Positions 56,374 through 64,000 of a DNA stretch of 64,000 nt are shown in pieces. The notes under the pieces are model-generated. The model ran no database searches. It had not been told where the DNA came from and saw only the letters and a program-made list of their open reading frames with translations. A program made the position numbers and the translations under genes. Source of the DNA: Cymbomonas tetramitiformis (Eukaryota; Chlorophyta; Pyramimonadophyceae; Pyramimonadales; Pyramimonadaceae); NCBI GenBank assembly GCA_001247695.2, contig LGRX02035399.1, positions 86,567-150,566 of the forward strand, given 5' to 3'. Within the stretch, counting starts at the first letter, position 1; each line of letters starts with the position of its first letter.

Positions 56374-59300
56374 TTAAGCACAGTCACTGATCCTAACTCT
56401 GAGCATATGCTCCAAAGTATCCTCCTCAGTGTTTTTGCGAAGGTCATCATGCATCCTACCAGCAGCACTAAAGGTTCTCTCAACCCCACCAGTTGTGGCT
56501 GGACATCCCAAAAACTGCCGTGCCATGCGATACATATCAGGCAGTTCCTTTTCCTTACCGTTCCACCACAGCATACAGTAACATCAAAGCCCTCCTCATT
56601 AGCTTCTTGGGGCAAAGCTAAATACAAGTCTAGCTGATCTTTGGTCACAACAGGTGTGCTAGCGACAGTTTGCTGCTTCCTCCTCATGAAGGAGGACTCA
56701 CCAGTGCTTCGCTTTTCAGAGACGCGCGGGTGCACACGGGCAGATTCAGCAGCCACAGATGGCTTAAAGTCAGTCCACGCAGTACGGATGAAGCTCAGGG
56801 CCCGCTCGCGAGTCATTGTGCCGTTGTCAAAGATATTGCACCCGTCAAAGTCCCAGTTCTTCCAGCGGGGATCCAGCAACGTGGAGACAATGTAATCCTC
56901 CAGGATGGACAACGAGAGATCTTGGCACCACCGTTGCACGAACTCGTCGCGCATTGCTTCCCGCCCCGTGCGCACAGCAGATAACAACGCAGAGTGCTTC
57001 AGCACAGTTCTGTCTGCCAATGTCAAGTCCACAGAGGGATCCAACTCAAACTCGATGAGCCAGGCGGTCATTGGCAGCACCAAAGACATGGTGACATATC
57101 GGGTGCCCTGAATGATGCGGGTGTACTCGAATACCGGCTGCAACATTGGAAGCTGCAAACGAACATACACAGCTAGTCAAATAAATGCTATGTCTCAACC
57201 ACATATAAGGGTGGCACAGTTATGTTCATATATGAATATTGATCGGATAGACCTCCGGTGCCACGGGGTACAAGCCCGTGGTCGTAAGGCGCGGGGAAGT
57301 CGCCACCGAACCGATCAACGGAACTGAACGGTGGTTTACTAACTTCCCCTTACTTTTTAATCTTGATGCAATATACAATATATTAACATAGTGTACCAAA
57401 CAAGTAAATTCCTCAACAATAAAAAGAGGGGAGGAAGTACCGATTGCTGTATGAGCTGCCAGTCAGTCAGATCCAGCTGAAAGTCGCGGTACGTGGAGCC
57501 GATCTCGTCAGTGCTGAGCTTCAACTGGAGAGACTCCACGTCAAACATCTGGAGAGCAGTCTGCTGAGGCGGGAACCATTCCCACTGAAGGTAGGTGCTA
57601 TTCCAACGGACGGCCACCGATCGGGGAGGCTGAGTAGTCGGAAGCTGGTATTTAGTTTGGCAGCGATGCAGGCATGCCAACCCGAGCGGAGAACGTCGGA
57701 ACAAAGCTGCAATGCCCTTCGTTTTCACGTGCACGGCGTTGATCTTGTCGACAGCCAGAAATGCGATAACGCATCGCTGACCAACATGAGCTGGGCAAGG
57801 AGAGGTCTCAAACTCCGAGAGACCTTTCTGAACGTTGCTGGCACCGTCGGCAACCGCCTTGTGTAAACAGTGACGGACGGTGTCACACACCTCCTCTTCA
57901 CAGTCAGCCGTGGCCTCAATAAACTTGCCAATCAATGCCGATGTGAGCCAGGGCCCTCTTGGTCGCCAGCTCGATCTCAATGCCAGTATGCGCAACCTCG
58001 CCAAACGGGACAGCTCGAACGAGGACTTCAGATATGCAGGTGGTGCCAGCAGCCCAAAAATACAGCAGGATCCCCAACAAGGCTATACCGTTCTCGGACT
58101 AAATGTCAATAGCTGCGAACATGCAATGAAGGTACCCGTCAGTTAAAGAGTTGCATATCATATTGTTATGCAAGGCAGTAAGAGGGCAAAGTGACAATTG
58201 AAACGCACAGGCAGGCACAAAGAGGACAGCCGGGAATACCTGTGGGAGGAAGAACGGCAATCTTGATCAAAGCGGCGACCTTATGCCGATCGTAAACAAG
58301 GGCTTTCCCAGAAAGACAACAGAGCTGGCGGACAACGTTGTGCTTGGTGGGCATGGTGTACGCTCCCTCGGAAGCAAACAACAGGACATCAGATAGCTCC
58401 GTGTCACGTTTCGGCAAACTCAGAGGTCGTGCGCGTTTGCACAACCAATTAACAACTTTTCGAGTCAGCGTATCACGTTTCCCAGCCGGCCAGACAGCAG
58501 CGTTGTTGGTGATAACAGATTGAACGCGGGCAGTCGCATCCTCGGACGGGTCTTCATTCAGCTCGGCTTCGAACTCCGCGGCTTCCAGTTCTGCAAGATG
58601 TGGCTTGTGAGCATATGACAGATGCTGGCGGGCGTTGGTGGTGTTCGTGGAGGATGCTAGTCGTGCGTTGCACTTCTCAATGGCACATCGGAGTCCAACA
58701 GGCATGCCAGTGGTGGGACAGATAATCTCGTTGAACAGCGACCATACCTGCCACAGCCGAAAACAAATGCGGTCAGCAAACAACGAATACAACGAGGGAG
58801 GTTCATTAGCAGGCATGGGTCGGTATGTCAGCGGTGGCACGATATGAATGTAGACTCACGGCCAGTCGCACCTTCGCAACACGCCGACCTCGCATGGCAG
58901 GTCGAAGGATCTCTTCGGTTTCACCCTCATCTTCAGTAACATCATCTTTTGCAGTGGAAGGGGAAGGCTCTACAGTCGCACCAACACCAGCGCTACTGGT
59001 AGCAGCGACAACAACAGGGGTGTTTGCATTGACTGGCGACTTGCGTCTGCGCTTGCCAAGCTTAAGGGGTTCAAGTTTTGACTTATCATTTCTAAACTTG
59101 GCGATATCGTCCTCCAGACCGGCCAGGTTCTCGATCGGCTCCCACGTGTCGTGAGCTTGACTGTAACCTTTCCAGCGAATGAGCCATTCCTCCACTGCAC
59201 GATCGCCTGATTTGGACAATCGCTCGGCTAAAATACACTCGACATTGTAAATGTTGTCAGCGTTATCACGATGATCGAACTCGTGATCGGGCGTACGTTT

Positions 59301-59378
59301 AATCGGTCCCTTGTCAATGGGGGCTAGCCCGCTGTTATTGGTCGAAGGCTTGCTTTTCTTAGATGCACGCTTACCCAT
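56374..59378 (-). pseudogene. chromodomain-BED-hAT transposase, spliced, inactivated
   Basis: Exon 1 (59378-58860) encodes a basic leader, a chromodomain (residues about 43-100: YNVECILAERL, EEWLIRWKGYSQAHDTWEPI) and a basic linker. A 112-bp GT-AG intron in phase 0 (58859-58748) leads to exon 2 (58747-58240), a BED-type zinc finger (VWSLFNEI, CAIEKC, HLSYAH) and spacer. Intron 58239-58113 leads to exon 3 (58112-57441), the RNase H-like core (ENGIALLGILLYFWAAG, VPFGEVAHTGIEIE, KAVADGASNVQKG). Intron 57440-57153 leads to exon 4 (57152-56374) with the dimerisation domain (FLGCPATTGGVERTFSAAGR). An in-frame TAG at 58101-58099, where Trp is expected, and frame changes near 57950 and 56575 inactivate it. 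hAT transposases cut and paste DNA with 8-bp duplications; the chromodomain would direct it to methylated histone. Confidence 0.85.
57239..57318. ncRNA. compact folded element inside transposase intron 3
   Basis: Nested stems: TTGATCGG/CCGATCAA (57239-57246 with 57311-57318), CGGTG/CACCG (57256-57260 with 57304-57308), CCACGGG/CCCGTGG (57261-57267 with 57275-57281) and GCG/CGC. It is GC-rich in an AT-rich intron. It resembles the size of small self-cleaving ribozymes, but I could not fit a known one. Confidence 0.35.
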
Positions 59379-59639
59379 GATCAGAGAGTTCTGATGAGTA
59401 GTTGGACTGATAATGGCTGTCCTGTTGCTTTATATGGTGGTGATAGCTTGGTGGTGGTGAGCCCGTAACAGCCAAGGTTTTGAAAATTCAAATTTTCGCT
59501 TCTCGCTGGCTCTCCAGCGAGAAGGATCTCAATTCGACCAAAATATCAAACCGCAATATCAGACCATGCCACCAATCGGGTGGTCGAACGCGGTGAGCAA
59601 ATCGATTTTCGGTGACGTTCATGACGGCAAACCGATTAA

Positions 59640-59910
59640 TCGCATATATGCGATTCTAAGGTGAAATCTTGAAACTGATTCGCTGGGCGTATATTACCCA
59701 CCGTAACCGATTTGATTCCTGTACCCAATTTCACACAACCGATTTGATTAGTAATTAGTCCAGGGTGGGAACCAATTCGATTATAATTTGTCACAGCGCC
59801 AAACCTATTTGATTTGTAATTAGTCCTGAGTAGAAACCTATTCGATTCTTAATTTGTCATAATCGCAAACCTATTCGATTCCTAATTTGTCATAATCGCA
59901 AATCGATTCG
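59640..59910. repeat. AACCTATTTGATT repeats, right side of the hAT gene
   Basis: About seven copies of (A)ACC(T/G)ATT(T/C)GATT occur in the same orientation as on the left side, often followed by (G/C)TAATT(A/T)GTC. They bracket the transposase gene with the left array, suggesting element ends just outside about 55960 and 59960, though I found no matching terminal inverted repeats. Confidence 0.7.
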
Positions 59911-61810
59911 ATAGGGGTATACACTATTAAATCGATTAATCATAATTCCTCGACTAATCGATTCCCATCCTTGAATTCTATCGGATTGAAATGACACATT
60001 CATCATCCATACTTCTTTATCATAACAAGTCTCTGAATAGTGTTTGCCCAAAATAAAATGGGCACCATTGAGATAAGTGATCATGTGCTGAAGAATATAC
60101 ACATATCACTAGGCAATGCCATGTTCTATTCATAATGAAATGACATGTCAGCCATCCATCAACTACGAAAATACAACTCGTAGTAAGTTGTTGTCATTAC
60201 GGACACTTCTTGATTGACTCTCCATTAGCTTCGATACCAAAGTTAACTTCGGTACTGATTTCTTTGTTCATCATGACAATCATTATCCAGAACCATTGTC
60301 TAAGTTGGGTACACTATAGTGACCCTAAACTGACAAAGTATGTGGGCTGCAACCCAACAACTGCATTTGACATCATCTGGCATTTGCCACATTCAAAAAC
60401 GTCAGGCATATTGCCAATATGACGTAGAGAGAATCAATGTTCAGATTGACATTGTTACCTCTAAAGCATTCGATGAGTAATCTCAGTCTGATTCTCTATC
60501 AAACCATTTTTCACATAACATAATGATTGAATAACATCCTCCATCACCATCTGATTGGTTTGATACATCTCTTTTTGCGAGGGGGAGGAAGAGTATAGAT
60601 TCATTCATTTTTTATACAGCTGCCACAAATTGATTTACATCATTGTGATTTTGCTTGGAAGATTAAAAATCTTATCAAAAGTTCCAGCATCTGTGTATAG
60701 CAGCCATAAAGTTGATGACACGGTACATCATGCCGATTGAAACATCAAATGAAGTCTTATTTGACTTATTGACACATAAAGTTCATTATGAAGAAATCAT
60801 AGATGCATATTTCTCCGGCTCTATCATATTATATGAAGGGCACTAACACTGGAGAACGATGGTTTTTCAAATGTGAATAAGCTATATTGTAAGCTTACGA
60901 CCATCACTTTGACGTCAACAGCCTGAGATGCTGATTGTCGAAATTCAAGAGTTGAAAGATTCGATGAATCAATCTTGATACATGTGTTTTGATTGATAAA
61001 TTGTTGATCCATGGTTTCTTCCCAAATCTAGAGAAGCTGGCACACAAGTTGTTGCCAATGTCTTAAGGAAAGCATCTGAGCAAAGGATTGCCAGTTGTGC
61101 CATCAGGCATCGAATTCCATAACAGCAAAGCCGAGTGAGTAAATCCGCCACTCTAGCTATTTGCCCGTCATTCCTTCCAGGTTCATGACAAGAGACAATT
61201 CATCAAAGTCATACACCAATGCATAAGTCACATGCATGGTTGCACAGTTTGTATCCTAATGCCATTCCATCAAGGTTAAGCATCTTGACAATAACACTGG
61301 CCAACCGAAAGCCTTCCTGTCTTGGGATATCTTGAGCATTTTCATTTCCAGTTCCATTGTGGACTAGGAAGCATCATGCCTGTGCCTCGCCGGGACACTG
61401 AACAAAGCCGCATACTTGAGGCGAGCTTTTCGAGATAGTGATCTTTTGCCTGTGGGGCGTCAACCCCTTATCAAATCCTGAACACTTGTTGACACCTGGA
61501 TAAATTTATCATGATGCAACTTAAGTGGGATTATAAGTTACTACATAAGAGGCGTGTCCAGGGGGCATCACCTCTATATTCACCGGTATCCTCTGTACTC
61601 CTCTTGATATTTCCCGGTATTTCCCAGTATTTGCGGACGCCTCTTATGTAGTGAGCACACCTGGTCATCTCCGGCACGCACCACTGGTCACCTACTGTTA
61701 TTCTGCGTTGGTCCTTACTGTGGATTTGCATGGGTCTTGCAGGTGTCATGCAGATGTCCCCTTATAAATAAAATCTTTTGCGTCTTTGCCCGAAAATGTG
61801 ACGAAAATGA
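59911..61810. other. No gene seen
   Basis: AT-rich sequence. It holds the weak third copy of the GGGCTGCAACCC motif (60344) and a GGGGGAGGAAGAG purine run (60580). Short frames show no domain. Confidence 0.35.
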
Positions 61811-62347
61811 AAAAGGTGGCAGATTGGGTCATATTCATATTATCTTATATATATCCATAATATGACCCAAAGTGCCACCTTTTTGATTCATCTGATTTTT
61901 CACCGCGTTCACACGCTGTTTTGTATCAGAAATTTGTGAAATATATTTTAGATTTTCTGAATTTGAAAAGGTGGCAGATTGGGTCATATTCATATTATCT
62001 TATATATATCCATAATATGACCCAAAGTGCCACCTTTTGATTTTGTTGTGATTCATCTGATTTTTCGCCGCGATGGGCACGCTGTTTTGTATCAGAATTA
62101 TTGGAATTATATTTTAGATTTTCTGAATTTGAAAAGGTGGCAGATTAGGTCATATTACGGACTATATATAGATAATGGAAATATGACCTAAAGTGCCACC
62201 TTTTGATTTTGCTTGTTCGCCGCGATGGGCACGCTGTTTTGTATCATTTATGTATTTTAGATTTTCTGAATTTAAAAAGGTGGCAGATTGGGTCATATTA
62301 TGGATATATATAAGATAATATGAATATGACCCATTCTGCCACCTTTT
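61811..62347. repeat. four tandem palindromes with alternate orientation of the tip
   Basis: Palindromes at 61811-61884, 61966-62038, 62132-62204 and 62274-62347 are separated by conserved spacers (GATTTTTCGCCGCGATGGGC, ATTTTAGATTTTCTGAATTT). Each has arms AAAAGGTGGCAGATTGGGTC and the near complement. Copy 3 has A in place of G and T in place of C at paired arm positions. The AT-rich tip of copy 4 is the exact reverse complement of that in copies 1 and 2. Confidence 0.85.
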
Positions 62348-62431
62348 GATTTCGCTGTTATGAATCGCGGTTCTATCCATGGGGTATCACCCAGGTTATT
62401 TACGGGAAATATTTTTATTGTTCACCGCAAA

Positions 62432-64000
62432 TTATGTAGATAACGGCACAACTTCCCACGTTTCCCAATTGATATCGCCCTTGTCATACTTGAAGTTAAA
62501 TGTCTTTGGCTCGGCCCTTGACTCCATACTCAAGGACCGTACACCTTCATGTTTACAAGGATGCCTAATAACCATATTGCTCATCTTGACTGGTGTATGT
62601 AGTTTGCGGTTGATGACCATGTCTTTCATAACATCGTGATTGATATGTTGCAGGTTATCTACGCTCAAAGAGAATCCCTTAATCTTGGTCATGGTGTAAC
62701 CATCAGCAAACTTCATACTGTATGACTTTGGTCCTGTTGCCAAGAACTCGATACACTTACCATGGTCCCTTTCTAAATGTTGCAATTCACATTTCAGGAA
62801 ACCCAACCATGGCTGTCGATATGCATTGCCATGATATATGTGATAGTTTTCAGGAGTTTCGCTATATATTATTGAGTCGCAATCAAAGTAAAGCACATTG
62901 GCGAAGCCTGCTGCCTCTATTAACTGATACAACTTTAATCTACCGTAACTGGTTATGAATGCAGCCAGAACCTCGTTGGTCGAAAATCTGGTGTCTGAAA
63001 ATACTTCTGAATTTTCAGTGAAGTTCATCAAGACCATTTCGTTGTCGTCGCTCCCAACGAACTCATACTTACAATCATACCTTTTATTGCTAATGGTATT
63101 GTAGAACTCACCTGGATTTTGGATAACCTTGCTCTTAGATTTATTCTGACGCTCTCCCAATTTACCGTAAAGTATATTTTGCATGTCTTTGGAGACCTGT
63201 CTCATTCCTGGATTACATTTGATATTTGCCTTGTCCAACTTGACACCTTCATGCAACTTGAACTGGTCGATAAACTCGTCGATGTCTCCATCAGGAGGTC
63301 CGGAGGCTTCTGTTTTTAGTTTCAAAAACTTATCAATGTAACCGGCAAACAGGTCATTGGTGGTGTCCTTCCAATGTTTTATCTCGTATATAGCATTAAT
63401 AATGTATCCTTTTTCGATGGCCTTCTCCAGCTCTACCGTTGTCCACGTGTCAACCATTTCGTACAGTGGAAATACCAGCTTACCTGTTTTATTATCAACG
63501 TGAGGAAGAACGCCAAATTTAAGATGTTTTGGAGGAGCAATTTTGCATTTTACCAAACCGAAATAGCCATGAATGTCAACTGTCTTAACGTCTCTTATAA
63601 CCTCGGGATGACCTTTGGGAAACTTGTTCGTTTTCATGACACTTGGGTACATGGAATTATAGTCGAGGTATCGTATGTGCTCGTTGTGGTTGACCTCGTA
63701 GTACAACTTACCCAGGTCTACTCTCCCTCCATGATATACGTCTCTATCCACGATAGGAGAAGCCAACTTCTGTCGCTCTAAAAAGTCTTTACCAATCTCG
63801 GACAATTTCAGCTGATTTACTGTTTCATCCCATGCCGACTCCCAGATATACTCAAGATTATATCCTGCTGCCTTGATATCATCCAGTCTCTTCATCGTTT
63901 GCCGATTGACCTCACCAAACGTCATACCCGATTTACGCCCTTGTTGATACTGAATATCGTCTTTGTGGTATTTCTTCAGGTCTGCATGAAACCAGCTTCC
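62432..64000 (-). CDS. protein-primed family B DNA polymerase, Polinton type, C-terminal part
   Basis: The frame is open from the window edge (64000) to the stop at 62432, 522 codons, with no break. It contains the palm and thumb of a protein-primed polymerase. Motif A is YLDYNSMYPSVMKTN (about 63675), motif B KDMQNILYGKLGE (about 63175) and motif C LYFDCDSIIY (about 62890), where YTDTDS is commoner but both aspartates are kept. Upstream IVDRDVYHGGRVDLG is the usual lead to motif A, and the C-terminus has TGPKSYSMKFADG. The exonuclease and N-terminal region lie beyond the window. The base composition is less AT-rich than the viral block at 14-25 kb and the sequence differs clearly, so this is a second, independent element. 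It may be a live Polinton or virus; the palindromes at 61.8-62.35 kb lie just past its 3' end. Confidence 0.9.
   Translation of the reverse strand, partial: GSWFHADLKKYHKDDIQYQQGRKSGMTFGEVNRQTMKRLDDIKAAGYNLEYIWESAWDETVNQLKLSEIGKDFLERQKLASPIVDRDVYHGGRVDLGKLYYEVNHNEHIRYLDYNSMYPSVMKTNKFPKGHPEVIRDVKTVDIHGYFGLVKCKIAPPKHLKFGVLPHVDNKTGKLVFPLYEMVDTWTTVELEKAIEKGYIINAIYEIKHWKDTTNDLFAGYIDKFLKLKTEASGPPDGDIDEFIDQFKLHEGVKLDKANIKCNPGMRQVSKDMQNILYGKLGERQNKSKSKVIQNPGEFYNTISNKRYDCKYEFVGSDDNEMVLMNFTENSEVFSDTRFSTNEVLAAFITSYGRLKLYQLIEAAGFANVLYFDCDSIIYSETPENYHIYHGNAYRQPWLGFLKCELQHLERDHGKCIEFLATGPKSYSMKFADGYTMTKIKGFSLSVDNLQHINHDVMKDMVINRKLHTPVKMSNMVIRHPCKHEGVRSLSMESRAEPKTFNFKYDKGDINWETWEVVPLST

Noticed and set aside
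57239..57318. Twister ribozyme, because of CAAGCCC and a following GGGG
   Set aside because: The G run falls in a different helix and the conserved cleavage-site loop is absent, so the pseudoknots cannot be placed.
55966..59910. Regularly spaced AACCTATTTGATT repeats as a possible CRISPR array
   Set aside because: Repeats are short and variable, spacers unequal, and the context is a eukaryotic transposon gene.

Overview
The window is eukaryotic nuclear DNA. Two genes have canonical GT-AG introns with matching codon phases: a KDEL receptor in eight exons and an unknown gene around 40-42 kb. The rest is mostly mobile elements, endogenous virus pieces and tandem repeats. The KDEL receptor reads most like plant and algal family members, and Polinton-like virus genes plus Ty3/gypsy elements carrying a cytosine methyltransferase also fit a protist, probably an alga. 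I cannot name the lineage. Bacterial features such as operons or ribosome binding sites do not apply.

Layout. 0.6-2.4 kb: a 21-bp minisatellite running into a Pif1-type helicase remnant. 4.7-6.0 kb: an intact single-exon methyltransferase gene. 7.0-7.9 kb: an acidic hypothetical protein. 9.6-13.05 kb: the 3' part of a Ty3/gypsy polyprotein (integrase, chromodomain, C5 cytosine methyltransferase), split by a 1.76-kb hAT-type element with 8-bp target duplications. 13.1-14.0 kb: GGTCC-rich satellite. 14.0-25.3 kb: a wrecked AT-rich Polinton-like virus (capsid proteins, an unknown virus-like protein, integrase start, DNA methyltransferase, protein-primed DNA polymerase), invaded by a gypsy fragment, a piggyBac-type MITE, a hAT-type MITE and other DNA. 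27.8-28.3 and 48.1-48.7 kb: LTR copies carrying a conserved folded RNA element. 32.8-34.25 kb: the host KDEL receptor gene. 34.3-39.0 and 45.5-46.9 kb: arrays of a CAG-headed retroposon-like repeat, next to a PIF/Harbinger-type MITE. 39.7-42.4 kb: a multi-exon gene with a tandemly amplified 42-nt exon. 53.5-54.6 kb: a 1.08-kb MITE. 56.4-59.4 kb: a chromodomain-BED-hAT transposase gene. 61.8-62.35 kb: four long palindromes. 62.4 kb to the end: a second protein-primed polymerase, open at the window edge.

How it fits together. Only the KDEL receptor, the 4.7-kb methyltransferase and perhaps the 40-kb gene look like resident cellular genes. The viral polymerase at 19.7-25.3 kb cannot work: it carries stops, frameshifts and two clean transposon insertions. 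The polymerase at the right edge is intact as far as it can be read. Recurring themes are chromatin- or methylation-linked domains captured by transposons (chromodomain on a hAT transposase, chromodomain plus cytosine methyltransferase on a retroelement) and repeat families whose copies differ by compensating base changes, which points to selection for RNA or DNA folding.
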